From Nemophila menziesii (taxonomy: Eukaryota > Streptophyta > Magnoliopsida > Boraginales > Hydrophyllaceae): a stretch of DNA of 64,000 nucleotides. The translations under genes were made by a program, and so were the position numbers. The DNA is taken from contig JARWIR010000001.1 in assembly GCA_029959085.1 (NCBI GenBank), forward strand, positions 15,987,730-16,051,729. Direction: 5' to 3'. The stretch's first letter is position 1. Each line of letters opens with the position of its first letter. Below are positions 1 through 11,599 of the stretch, in pieces. The notes beneath the pieces were generated by a model. The model made no database searches. It was not told the origin of the DNA and saw only the letters and a program-made list of their open reading frames with translations.

Positions 1-1095
1 TTACGGGATTTTGGGCTTAGAAAGTGGGCCTGGACATTTAATTAGGCTTTTATTTTCTGGTCCAAGCCCTACTCCGAATTTGCACTTATAAAAGGAGGTC
101 TGGACTTCTATTTTTCACACAATTCACATTCTACAAGATTAAACACCAGAGAGAAGTCAACGGAAGGAAGAAAGAAGAAGCTACAAGAGCTGGAGAGGGT
201 CTATATCTCCGTTCGTAGTCATTCCTATTCCGGAAATTAGGTTTTTCTTATCTTTAATTTTGTAATCAAATATGAATTCCTTTACATTTAATTTAGTATT
301 TCTTTTTAATATGAGCTAAACAATTGATAGTGCTTGAGAACAAACAATGGGTGAATCCCAATCTTATTAATTAACGAATGTTGAATTTGGGTTTTTATTG
401 AATTAAACTAAATTAGGGCTTTTACTCTTTTCAATAAATTGAGATTATTTTACTGTTTTTGGAGTAGCTAACTAAGAACAGGTGTTAGTATCTAGGCTAT
501 TCCAATTAGTGGCGATTGGATCATCCTGACGGAGGGTTTAGGTACGGAAATATTTATTTAATCTAAAATAGAAGCTATTGATTCTGACGAACTTAGCTAA
601 TTTTAGGGCCAATGAGGTAATAAAACTTAATCATCCAACGGTGGATCATATTTACCCTGACGGGACTAGTGACACTTTAGGATCGCCTTATAGTCCACCC
701 TGACGGGGGTATAAGGATTTTAGAATCCCGACCATTGTAATTGACCAATTTAACCCTTAAACAACATAAGTTAGGAAGTAAGATTGGGAGGATCCTTGCG
801 TTCTCAAGTACTACATCTCATATTGCGTTTTCACTTATTTTACTTGCGTCTTAGCTTTTACTTGCATTTATAATTTGTCTTTCATTCATTAGCTTTAATA
901 AACAAAATCAAACAAATATTTTATTATCTTTTACATTCATAAGTGCATCAATCACTATTTGCTAGACATTGTGATCAACCATCCGTCCTTGGAACGAATC
1001 TGTATTATCATACATACTACTTGGGACAACCGTACACTTGCGGTTGTGGTTCGATTAGCATTTGCATTTATTTTAGAACACACAAAGGACCACCA
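1..1095 (+). mobile_element. Partial LTR of a Ty3/gypsy-like element (family A)
   Basis: This stretch matches the second half of the complete LTR at 17628-19209, block by block. Both have a TATA-like box (TTATAAAAGG near 87) followed by a GA-rich leader with 'AAGAGCTGGAGA'. Both then have repeated 'CCTGACGG' phrases, 'TTAGAATCCCGAC', a 'TTGGACAAC.GTACACT.GCGG' block and an end at 'CACAAAGGAC..CACCA'. The left part lies outside the window. No primer binding site follows the end, so it is either a solo LTR or the 3' LTR of an element lying to the left. The exact last base (1095 or 1098) is uncertain because CCA is repeated there. Confidence 0.7.
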
Positions 1096-2370
1096 CCATC
1101 TCTTTTTGAGAAGTTGGTTATGAAAAAATAGTAGAGATGGTGAAGGACAACGTGTAGTAACATGACATTATATCATATAATTGGTTGTTACCTTTAAGAG
1201 ACAAGTAAGTATCTATCATCTTTCCAAAAATTCAATCAAAGCGAAAGTGAGAGCGTAATTGAAAGAATGTACTAAGTTAGTCTTTCCATTATCTCCGCCA
1301 AGTTAATAATTACTTGCATTAGTTATAGTTTTAGTAGAAATAAGAACAAATACTTGAAATCCTTACAATTTTAGTGAAGTTAAGAGTAGTAAATTATGTA
1401 AACGATTCCAAGTCCTCAGTGGTTCAACCCTTGGAAGTCTCTAAGGAATAACGAAGAATTTATAAAAAATTGATTGTATCCAGCGAAAAATACTTATATT
1501 TTGTTATTATTCTGTAAGACGATTAATAACACGTATTTGGAGTTCATCAAATACATTTGGGAAGTCGTCACTTTGCTTGAGAGAGGTCTCAATTAGGCTT
1601 TGTTAAAATCTTTTCGTACCTTTTTGCTTCTCTTGCAAATACACGTGAATATACAAAAATTGGGATACGAAATATAGATGCCACTCTGACATTCAAGTCA
1701 AAAATATTATTACAAAAAGAGCCACTACAAAATTACTTGGAAAATAAATATATGGAATTTCTTTATACGGTGTGCATAATAAAATTATTTAAACTAAGTT
1801 ACCTTAATAAAGTGAACATAGTCGTGTCTTTATAGTACGTTGAGGACACATGACATACTATATGTTGTACAAACCTAACAAAACAATTGGTAGTTAGTAA
1901 TGATTAACACTTTTAAAACACATTAGGTTGTTTGTAATAGATTGAAAAAATGTCAAGGTCTTTTGACCAAAGGACGAAGTATATTAGAATCAAACCTGCC
2001 TTTCATTTCTGGATGGTTATATGATGATGATTGGTACGTTCGAGGATAGTGCAAACTGGGAAACCATAACACATGAAGATAATCCCACCTATCTAATTAC
2101 TCAGTAAGAAATCAATACATAAATAGTTTCACGCTAGATGGGAAAAATGTTAATCCGACTTCAAGCTTAAAGAAATTAATTGCTATATATGATGAACATA
2201 TGCGATCAGATACTTACGAGTGTAATAATTTTATATAATATTATTGTGAATATAATTTTAATAAAAAAAAATATTTGGAATATCATTATATTTATTTTCT
2301 ATCAAAAATATTATAATAAATATTGGATAGACTCTCCTTTTGACATTAATTAGGAAAAATCCTAAACATA
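1096..2370. other. Intergenic, no gene seen
   Basis: AT-rich DNA with stops in all frames. The stretch around 1300-1450 ('TCCTCAGTGGTTCAACCC') resembles the wording near the ends of plant LTRs and may be a further decayed LTR, but I cannot set its limits. Confidence 0.4.
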
Positions 2371-2508
2371 ATTTGAAGCCTATAGACAAAGCCCATTGAC
2401 GAAGCCCATAGGCCTGCCTATTTAAGTGACGTAAGAATGTGTTTTTTAGGGTTAAGACATTCGTACAAAATAAAAAATTTGCAATATTCCGAGCAACCCC
2501 CAATAAGG
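2371..2508 (+). promoter_or_regulatory. Promoter-like segment with GCCCA boxes, TATA-like and telo-box motifs
   Basis: Within about 130 bp there are three GCCCA motifs (AAGCCCATTG, AAGCCCATAGGCC), a TATA-like CTATTTAAG near 2419 and a telo-box-like TTAGGGTT near 2447. A good donor-like AATAAG/GTATGC follows at about 2507. This combination is known from promoters of plant translation-related and housekeeping genes. It could drive the CCCH gene at 4095 through a 5'UTR intron ending near 4090. That link is inference; nothing between the two proves transcription. Confidence 0.3.
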
Positions 2509-2515
2509 TATGCAT

Positions 2516-4094
2516 TCACCGGAACTAATGTAATCATGAATTTTTTATGTTTTGTACCTTAGATCTTAGCTTAAATTGATCAATTAATTAAGTGAATTGT
2601 TGAGAATTATTCGACTTATAGACTGATAATGTTATTGCAAATTTTATTGATGATATGTGACTTTTTCAGCTCAATGTAATAAGTTTGGTTACATTTTTAT
2701 TGTTTTTATAATGTACTTTATTTTTTATGGAGAAAATATGTCTGTTTAATGCAAATGTGAGTTTAGATCTTGTTGATTTCGTATCTTAGAATATATTGTG
2801 AAGATCTATGTGGAAAGATGTTCACTTGAAAATTTATTGAGGATCTTCAGCCGAGATCTTCATCGGAAGGAAGGTTGTCTTGTTTGTTAAGAATATTTTT
2901 TAGCATTGTCAGTTTTTGGGAGCGAATAGATTAAAAATATATTAAAAGATAAGAGACTTACATGGTTTCAACAGACAAATATTGTTGATTATATTCTCAC
3001 GTTTTAATATTTAATAGCACATATGCATTGTCGGTGTTAGTTAACTGCCAAAATTAAGCTCATGGGTTAACAATGTCACACAATATAAACTTAAGAGGTT
3101 AGAAGTGATAATTTACAACATACATGACCATATTATCAAGTCGGAAAAAATAATAATTTCCACCATATATAATTTTTAAGATTTCAGAAGCCTAAGTTGG
3201 TTGTACTACAACAATGTAGCACAACTATAAGTAATTGTATGTCTGCAAGTTCTTGTAATTCTATAAGTATCTATATTATTTTGAACAACTGAAATGTGAA
3301 CCCTCTCCACTTACTTAATACAAGATCTTATTCGATCTGAGACCGACTAGTCTATTGATACTGGTTTTGTTATTTTATATTTGTAGTTTACATGTTGTTT
3401 ATTTCTTCTTTCAATTTTGTTTGCTTTCTTAAATTCGTTATAGTATCAAAATATTAATCTTTAACAAAAAATATTTTCTATAAATATTATTACAATTTCA
3501 TAATAATCAAGATATATATTGCAAAATTATTTATGCCATATTTTTTAAATTCTTACAAACTTAAATAAACACGCCTAGAGCCTAAAGACTTTTCTATATT
3601 GTGATTGGAAGTGATCTCATAATTTAATTATCAACTAACTAGAACAAAAATGTCCAAATTATACAAACCTATCAAGGTATTGAAACAAAATCGATACAAA
3701 ATATTTCTCAAATGAACTGGTCCCACATCAACATGACTCCACTAAAATTGACTATATAGATTTTAACTTGCATTTACTTGTCATACTATGGTTATGTAAT
3801 TTGTGTCAACTTAGCTGTCTAACTCTTTTTTTATTTAATTTTGACAAAAAAATATTATTTTTATTTATAATACTATGCATTGCCTTTTTAACGACTTATA
3901 ACTTATATTCATGTGTCGCTATTACTATACTTATATTTAGGTTGATGGAACATGATAGAATATGTGGATTTTTATTATTTTATGAGTGTGATGTTGGCAC
4001 AATGTTATGTGTAGTTTTTTTATCAGTATCTAAATATTTTATAATTAATTTTGATTGACACTAATAATATATATGACTGACATTGATAGTGAAG
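2516..4094. other. AT-rich intergenic DNA or long 5' intron
   Basis: No coding segment is recognisable. The longer open frames (for example 3768-4058) are low-complexity, T-rich and lack family features. If the promoter-like block at 2371-2508 belongs to the CCCH gene, this would be its first intron, ending at ATTGATAG just before 4091. Confidence 0.35.
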
Positions 4095-4913
4095 ATGAGT
4101 GCTAGTGTACAAGAAAAACTCCCGGTTCCTCGATCTAAGAACTTTTGGAAAACAATATTGTGTACTAGTTTTGAAATGACCGGTCATTGTCAATTTGGAA
4201 CACGATGCAGCTTTGCGCACGGCAATTCAGGTATAAAAACAATACATATTTTCCTTGCTTCCTATATAAATTTCTGAACAACAACTTAATTTTCCATATT
4301 AATTAGGACAAAATGCTTCATTAGTCCTCATATTTTAAAACGTTTTAAAATATATCTTGTGTTACGGTCTAATATCACATGTATATTGTGTAACTGTTTG
4401 TACAAAAGTGTTATTTTATCATTTAATTAGGTAGTATAATTCTGCAAGATGCTAGTAGCTTCATCATAAATATTCTTTCCTCTCTCTTGTAAATAAAAAA
4501 TAGGTAGAAACATGGAAGTATTAGGAGAATGGTCGACATAAAAAAAGAAATAAATATTTTTGGGAGCTAAAGTTATATTATATTTAATCTAATACTTATA
4601 TTAGGTAATATAATAGTTCTAGGGGAACCAACTCATATATATTAGTCGTCTAAAATTTGATTTTTTTGCTTCATCATCAGAATTGTTGAAAAACCATGTT
4701 GGTCGCACTGAGGTTGAACCAACAGTTGAATCTGGCCGGCCGATGTATGTTGCACCTGCACATACACTTGAAGCATCTGAACCCTATCGAGTCAATCCTG
4801 CCAATAAGCCTGCGCTAGCCAAAAAGCTAGCAAAATGGGTAAAAAACAAGATGGTTGATCGAGCGTATGCTGATAGGATTGAAGAATATTATCTCCTAAA
4901 AGATGATGCATGA
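4095..4913 (+). CDS. Small CCCH zinc-finger protein (two exons) or fragment of one
   Basis: Exon 1 runs 4095-4230 and exon 2 runs 4681-4913, joined by a GT (4231) to AG (4680) intron that keeps the frame and gives about 122 residues. Exon 1 carries one CCCH finger with spacing C-x8-C-x5-C-x3-H (CTSFEMTGHC...C...H) preceded by a WKT-type lead-in, as in plant RNA-binding CCCH proteins of the C3H12 type. Exon 2 ends in a basic segment followed by an acidic tail (RAYADRIEEYY), comparable in position to the C-terminus of that group. Those proteins usually have an additional upstream finger. None is visible within 1.5 kb, so this may be a 5'-truncated copy. Start: first ATG in the finger frame. An upstream TTG in the same frame adds only four residues. 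Confidence 0.55.
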
Positions 4914-5277
4914 GTTTCGAGTTTAATGGGCAAGGATGAGATTTTTATTAGATTGTGAAGACAATAAAAAATTGTTTGTTGTGAGTCTTTGGAACCAATT
5001 TTTCTAGGTTAAATATGTTAATATTATTAAACTTAGACATGTTATTCAATGTTGTGTTGATTTTCTCTTAATAATGTTGTTTGTACTTTGGAATACATCA
5101 TTTGAAGGTAATCTTTTGCATTTTAGATTTTAATATATTTTCATATTAGGTTGATAAATAATGCAATTTGAAATACAACAACTTATATATTATTATTTTT
5201 AAATAAATCATAATATAGGTTCTTATATTATTAAATAGCTATATTATAGGACCTTAGATTAATCTTTTAGTTGATTA
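4914..5277. other. 3' flank of the CCCH locus, no gene seen
   Basis: AT-rich sequence between the CCCH stop codon and the target duplication of the next MITE. No coding or structural signal seen. Confidence 0.5.
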
Positions 5278-5286
5278 TGCTATAAG

Positions 5287-5751
5287 CTATGTTGTAGAAA
5301 TCGCCGCTTAGGAGTTCCTAGGTGTCAATTCCCCCCTCAACCACTTATGCCTAGTTAAAATTCTAGGCATTTTTTCCTAGCGCCTTAGTCGTCGTTAAAG
5401 AGGCGCTGAGCCCGTCTAAGAGACGATTAATAGCCAAAACTGGCTGCCTAGGCGTCGATTAATGGCAAATAATGACCGCATAGGGCTTCTTTTATTTTTC
5501 TTATTCTCGAAAATTCTTGAATTGATAGTATAATTCAAATTTTAGTGTTTTATATTTACTATAGCTTTATTAGATGAATTTTATGACTTAGATAGTTAAG
5601 AATGTTATAATAAGTACGTATATATTACTAAATATAGAAAATTACATAGCGGGATTCAAACCGCCTAATCCCGCCTAAGACCCATGTAATCCCGCCTATG
5701 CGTTAGGTCCTAGTCGACCGCCTAGGCCGCAAAACTGAGATCTACAACATA
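5287..5751. mobile_element. MULE-type MITE with 9-bp target duplication
   Basis: The 465-bp element is bounded by imperfect terminal inverted repeats (CTATGTTGTAGA at the left, reverse complement ATATGTTGTAGA at the right). It is flanked by an exact 9-bp direct repeat TGCTATAAG (5278-5286 and 5752-5760). Nine-base duplications are typical of Mutator-like transposition. The subterminal parts are unusually GC-rich for this window and full of CGCCTAGGCG-like palindromic words (around 5300-5470 and 5640-5735). There is no coding capacity, so it must have been moved by enzymes from elsewhere. Confidence 0.85.
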
Positions 5752-5899
5752 TGCTATAAGTCCTTATATGATAGTAAACATATATTTTCTCATAAAAATT
5801 TCATGCAAATAAAACTAATCAAATTATATAAAGATAGTTCATAAAAGTTAGAGGGGAACGAGGTTATTAAACATTTGAGGAGGGGGAAGGAGAGGCGTA

Positions 5900-5912
5900 G
5901 GGGGGGGGGGGG
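5900..5912 (+). repeat. G13 homopolymer run
   Basis: A run of 13 consecutive G residues inside a purine-rich patch (5876-5920), in otherwise AT-rich DNA. Confidence 0.95.
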
Positions 5913-6056
5913 TGAAGGTTTTTTAATTAAATTTTAGGGTAAAACATGTTTTTCAAAACTTAGAGACCTATGCTTTCCCTGACTACACACAACTCCACCA
6001 TACTTAAGTAACTGTATATAAACATATTTGATCTAATCAAATTTAGGGAGAAATTG

Positions 6057-6401
6057 GGTGACACATAATTCTTATATTAAATAAAATTGTAGATCTTAGC
6101 TACATTATCATCCATTTATTTTTTTGTATTAAAATTATGTAGTTTTGAACATTTATGTTATATTTTGCTACAAATTATATAAATTATTGATATATTCCTC
6201 TCCTCAATTTTGTGGGGAGAAATTAAAACCATTGTTAACTAAAATATGTCTGTTTAGGTAATGATATGTATTATTCTTTCATATAATTTTTTAGCATAAA
6301 ATTACACAAAAGTTTAAAATTAAATAATTTTGATATAAAAATAAATGGGTGATGAGATAGAGAAGAACAAAATTATGTTTTCGATAAAAATAATGTGTCA
6401 C
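6057..6401. mobile_element. Inverted-repeat element (MITE-like), about 350 bp
   Basis: The left arm begins GGTGACACATAATTCTTAT. The right arm, read in reverse complement, begins GGTGACACATTATTTTTAT, and both arms share further blocks such as CCATTTATTTTT.TAT.AAAATTAT. The arms are about 100 bp each. No clean target duplication was found, so the class is unknown and the ends may be off by a few bases. Confidence 0.55.
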
Positions 6402-8014
6402 CTCTTAAGAATAGAATAAGAATATTATCCTACTATCCCATTATAAGAAGTATCTAAATCCACAAATCAAGTGTTAACTAAACTACATTGTTAAGAATTA
6501 ATCCACTTTGCCTGTCCAGATGTATATATTTTTCTTTTACAAGTTAGACATGTCTCTCTTTTTTATGTGAGAAGTCATGCTACTATGCTTCAACATTTTT
6601 CTTTTCTTTTCAATATATTTCTTTTCTTTTCAAATCTTTTCTTCTTTTACCCCGACAAAGGGTTACAATATAAAACAAGTGCATTATCATATAACTCAAA
6701 ATCCACCCAATAATGCTTCCCATAATCGTTTCCACCACCCTAAACTCAAGCTCTAAAGAAGAGTGTCAAAGCATCGCGGTTCGGGAGCATGTCATATGGA
6801 AAAGTCCTAGAATCTAAGGGTTATGGCTTGTAACATGGCTAATAAAAGGTTGTAGGAAGGCTAGAAGGGGCTGAGACGGACAATAGTAAATTGATATGGA
6901 CAACAAGCTAAAAAGGCACAAAGGGGCTTATCAAAGAACCTCCTTAATCACTTCCCTAACTGTGAAATGTAGTTACTTTCTTACCTCTGGCACGTTCATT
7001 AGATGGGTTATTAACTAGCTAGGATCTCACAGCCTACACACCACTCAAGGCCCCCTAAGATCAAAACTTGCTTCTATGCATTTCTTACTAATATTTTCTT
7101 TACAATTAAATTATGTTTTCATGTTCACATATAAAGTATCTAATACAACTAGCTTACAAACAAATTACATACTATCATTAACTCATGAAGCTTATGCTTT
7201 TAGGTCGTTAAACACATTCTACACTAATGCCATCTCTAACAAAATAAAAATAAATATCTACCTAAAAAGTATATAAATTACATAAAGTGTGGATGGGGAC
7301 AACGAATCCCCACCCTCAACTCAGAGGTGAACCGTGAATTGGCTTGAAACATGCTCAATAATCTTAAACACAAAACACATAATGTACAAATATGTGATTA
7401 GAGAAATGGTAGAGAAGAGAGAAAACATACTCTTCGTGGCTATTGCCTCACGTGACAACACCCAAGATAGGTGTTTGGTGCGGTTCATCCTTACTTTTTC
7501 CTCTAATGGATTCCATTCTAATCATTCAACTCTAGAAACATCGTTACTTTTTCGATTTCATATATTCCTTAACAACCTCTTTGCGTTGATTCTTTTCTCA
7601 TTTTCCTCACAATATGTGTGTCCTCGTTCTTCTCGTAATTTCCCAAGACCTCCAACTAAAAATTAAACCATAGGTGAAACTTGAGTTGGAAAAAGTGTTA
7701 GGAAGACGAGTTTCCATTTTGGTAAGATGGTATTGTATTTGGGTGAGAATGATTCAAGAATTTTGGAAGAAGTTTTTGAAAGATTTTTTACTTGAATATT
7801 CATTTCTAGGGGCTATGAAATGATTTAGGTGTTCCATTTTTGTGCAGAATGATGAAAAGAGGATTTTAGACATGAAGTTCAAGTCTTTTGGTGGGATTTT
7901 GGTGTTTGGTAAAGCTCGGTTGATATTCAATGGTGGTTGAAAGCTTGGGGACGAGGTTTTAGGAGACTAGGTCAAAAGGATAAAGTTTTAGACCTTGTTT
8001 GACTTTTTGGGCGT

Positions 8015-8310
8015 CATGCGGTGTACCGCACCTCACCTGCGGTATATAAAATAGGTTTGGTCTGACTTCTCAACTCTCTGACCTTTATAATGTGAATTAT
8101 CGTGAGCACGGTTGTATCTCGCGATACATACCGTGTTGCGATATATGGCCACGCTTCGTCTTGCCCTGCGGTTCACCGCGACTCTCGTGCGGTATACCGT
8201 AGGTGCAACATTACAACTCCCAAGTTTTCGTTCATTCCAGCGTGGAGTGTAGAGAGCACGGTTTGGCGGGCTGTGGTGCACCGCGTGAATGGTGCGGTAT
8301 AACACAACAA
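8015..8310. repeat. Cluster of GC-rich palindromic words (GCGGTATACCGC-like)
   Basis: Within 300 bp there are at least five near-palindromes of the form GCGGTnnACCGC: near 8019, 8038, 8169, 8191 and 8273. The last is followed by a GTGCGGTATAAC half-site near 8293. The segment is much richer in CpG than its surroundings and lies inside the decayed Tat-like element. Open frames on both strands are a by-product of this composition. Confidence 0.6.
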
Positions 8311-8907
8311 CAGTTTTTACTCCCACAAATTCACCCCTAATTTCTTGCTTTACCTGGACATCAAAAACACTCTATACCATTTTCATTAAGGCAATATATA
8401 CTAAAACATAAAAACTAACTAATAAAAACTAAAAATCTAAACTAAGAATGCAATTAAAACTTGGGGTGTCTCCCAAGAGCCCTTTTATTTAAGGTCATTT
8501 AAAGTTTGACGTATTACCTCCATTATTCCTTGACTTCGTAGCCATCCCAGCAGTGGGTGAGGCTATGAACATCTACATTTCAAAGCCTTTGACCTCTCAA
8601 AAGTATTAACTCTATCAATTTTGTTGTTACTACTCGATCAACAACAAATGGTCACATTCACACATTCTTGAACACTCGTGGCCTATTCTTTTGTTTGGAT
8701 GCCTTCCAAGCAACCTTGGTTTCAATCCCAAACTCATCTTTTTCTCTCTTCTTCACTGGTTCATGGTGGTGGTCCTCTTCTTTAACTTCCTTTAGAATTT
8801 ACAGAATAATGGGTAACTCAAGTGGCACTCCTCAAGCTTTTTCTCCAAAATATGAACTGTTTTAGATCTCTCTTCAATTATGAGGGTCACTTTTTCAACC
8901 TCGATCT

Positions 8908-9950
8908 CTACACTCGCATTATCTTGTTTCCGAGATATCTTTCGTACAATTTTGTTGCGGTGTGAGTCCTTCTTAACTTGAGAAGCATTTGGGCGTAGGT
9001 TTCATCTTCACTGATCGCCTCTACAAATTTTTTGCAGATGTCACCCCTTGAATGACTAGCCTTCATAGGAATAGGTTGTGACATCAATGGAGTACTAGGT
9101 GGCGAATCTACCCTAGTCTCTTCTTCTATCTCTTTCCCAACCAAGGTCTTAATATTTGATTCCTCTAGACTCGGCTTGGTTGGTTCCTCCATGGCTAGAA
9201 TATCATCTGTACAAGGCTCCATTCCATATTTAACTTGATTAACAACAGTTACCTTATCTATGCATAGTGTGGTTGGTTCTTCTCTCATTGGAATCTCGTG
9301 TTCACTAGGTGCAACTTGTGGCGATTCCACTTTCTTATCATCTTGAAGGCTAACCTCTTCTAATACCTTGAACTTATCATCGCTATTATCTTGAATGGCC
9401 TCATCATCAATAATTGTACCTTGTCCAATTCTCATAGGTGGTACATATTGTAATTTCTCAACCGTTTCCCTGAGTTTCACTAATATTTACCCCATAATTT
9501 GATGTTGTTGTTTCATGTCTTGCACTAATGATGTAGTAGCATTGATCCTCTCCATAATAAGTTTAATATTGTCCATTGAAGCATTGATGAAACAAATTTT
9601 TCATCAACATTTGTTTCATAAAAAAACAAAAAAAAACAAATGAGAGAGTATTCAAATTTTATCGAACCTTTCCTTATTAGCTCTCGCACCCTCTTACGTC
9701 ACGCTCATGAAATATTGCATGGTTTGTTGAAGTTCATTAAGAGAATGATCATGCGTTGGATGCGGTGGTGGTTGAACTTGATAGCTTGGGCCTCCTTGAT
9801 AGGAATTTTACGGTCTCGGCTAATAGATATCGTTTTGGCCTACTGATCCACTCACATTTGATAATTGGAATAAACACTCTTCCCAACGATGCCCAACTAA
9901 CCCTTAACTTGAACAACCATATTTACCATATGCATTAAATGGCACAAGAT
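8908..9950 (-). pseudogene. Broken gag-like coding region of the Tat/Athila-like element
   Basis: Read on the minus strand, the segment starts near 9950 with a short MANYLVPFN-like peptide and a zinc-knuckle-like phrase (GLVGHRWEEC). It passes several stops and frame changes, then runs open from about 9480 to 8908. The open part is acidic and charged and ends in a basic tail. Its 'EEPT..L..D.V' and 'EPC....I...EEPTKP' phrases recur in the fragment at 59140-59330, which shows that it is a repeated family segment and not a host gene. No ATG starts the long open part. The gag assignment rests on position next to the primer binding site. Confidence 0.5.
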
Positions 9951-10068
9951 AGTTCGCCATACCTAAATAAAAACTTGAAAAAAGACAAAAAAACAAAACA
10001 AATGTAAAACTAAAAACAAATAAAACTACTAAACTAACTTAAACAGTCAATAAAATAACTACAATATA

Positions 10069-10086
10069 TCCCCGGCAGCGGTGCCA
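10069..10086 (-). other. Retrotransposon primer binding site (tRNA-Asp type)
   Basis: On the minus strand the 18 bases read TGGCACCGCTGCCGGGGA. This differs by only a few bases from the TGGCGCCGTTGCCGGGGA site used by plant Athila/Tat elements. It lies six bases inside the LTR end at 10093, where a minus-strand primer binding site should be. Confidence 0.8.
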
Positions 10087-10092
10087 AAAACT

Positions 10093-11599
10093 TGTTGTGC
10101 CCGGGCGTGTGATAAATTAATAAATGTGAAAAGAAAATGAACACACCTTGGAAACCAAGATTAACTCTCCATAAGTGTACAGACCGTTACAAGTAATAAG
10201 TAAGTAATATGCGTTCGTTCTTAGGGATTTAGGTAGTTACTTTATCCGTGTTCAATATTAGCTTAGGTGGTTTTAAGTGTTCAAATTAAGAGCAATAAAA
10301 ATGAATGTATGTTTTGTTTTAATTTAAATAAACTAATTTTGCACGAAATATAATATCTAAGGATGCTACTAAAAAATCTATTCTATTGAAATGCGTTTCT
10401 ATGAAATAAGGGTGAACAAGTGATGTTTCATATTAGTCGGGATTCTAGTTCAATCTATGCCCCCTCAAGGGTGATCATAACTCTCTACCTTATTCATCCT
10501 TATGGCATGTGGGTAGGATTAAGTCCTTCTTACCCTATTGACTACCTAGTGTGCTAATATTGTACGATAAAAGGCAATAGTCACCTATATACTAGTTCTG
10601 TAATCTTTCCCCCCACCCGGGTGTTAGGAAAATTACGACGGCTCCTGCTACTTTGGCCAGAGCACATGATTAATTAAAATACGTATACAAAAAATGGAAA
10701 TATATTAAAAACCCAATTCAATTAAATACAAATATCCCAAATGCAATTAAAAGAAAAACAATAACTAATCTTCCTTACAAGTATAATCCAAAGCAAAAAT
10801 GTAATCAAGCATAATACAACTTTCTAATGAAGTAGTTAGGAATAATTCATAGAAAAAATTAAGACTAATACTAATTTACCCAAAATATGTAGAGATGGAG
10901 AAGTGTAGACGTGTTGCGGTGAAACTCCAGCGTTGTTTCTATCTCCTCTAGATCTTCCTGACTGCTTCTTTGGTTGAATTGCTTCTTGGAAACTAAGATC
11001 TCGCGGCCAAAATATAAGATTATAGTGATATGAGCTGATATTTATAATGTTTCAATCGTTGTATGCGCTTTGGACTCATTAAAATGGCCTAGCTCATCCC
11101 AAAAACGTTTTACTCCAAGAGTGGACAGGTTTGAGTCACGCCAGCAGCAGAATGCATAACTTCTTTGTTACAACTCCGAATTGAAAAATACCAGTTTCCA
11201 TGCGACCACGATTCAGATTCCTATAATTCTGTCAAAGGGCTCATCCAAATTCTTCGTCAATCTCGCATGGCATTTAAAAAATCCACTTTCTTATTCTGGC
11301 CGGTAACCCTTTCACTTTCTAATAATAGTTTATTTGTCCTTTACTCTTGGGTTCCTTCTTATCTATTCTTTACTCGACTTATTATCCATGTTTTGGCATA
11401 TTATATCATCCATGTACCTAAAATCTTCACATTTAACACACAATTATGCGCAAATAGCTCTACAAGTAACTAATCTCCAAAACCGGGCAAGAAATGAGAA
11501 TATATCAAATAATAGATAAAAATCCATCAACTGAGCAAAAATAGAACATAAAAAAATGTCTCACAATGGGATTTGTTTATCACAAAAAGGGATACATCA
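10093..11599 (-). mobile_element. 1.5-kb LTR of the Tat/Athila-like element (family B)
   Basis: The LTR starts TGTTGTGCCCGGG and ends ATACATCA (TG...CA) in plus orientation. Its blocks recur at 38586-40207 and 59380-60765: a 'GTGTACAGA.CGT.ACAAGTAATAAGTAAGTAA' block, a 'GGGATTCTA..TC' block, then 'CTGGCCGGTAAC' and 'TCACAAAAAGGGATACATCA'. On the minus strand a TATA-like TTATAAATATCAGC near 11040 marks the likely promoter. It is the 5' LTR of the element to its left and is inserted against the integrase remnant that starts at 11600. Confidence 0.75.

Larger units (their letters stand above)
6600..10068 (-). mobile_element. Decayed internal region of a Tat/Athila-like Ty3/gypsy element (minus strand)
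   Basis: The sequence lies upstream (in plus coordinates) of the primer binding site and LTR at 10069-11599, so it is the internal part of that minus-strand element. It contains a broken gag-like segment (8908-9950). It also has a stretch near 8460-8580 ('CTTGGGGTGTCTCCCAAGAGC') and long non-coding segments (6700-7680) of the kind commonly found in non-autonomous Tat/Athila relatives. No reverse transcriptase or integrase of this element is present between 6.6 and 10 kb. The matching left LTR is not visible, so the left limit is approximate. Confidence 0.6.

Noticed and set aside
8033..8326. Paired open frames on both strands
   Set aside because: Caused by the CpG-rich palindromic words, which are poor in stop codons; no family features.
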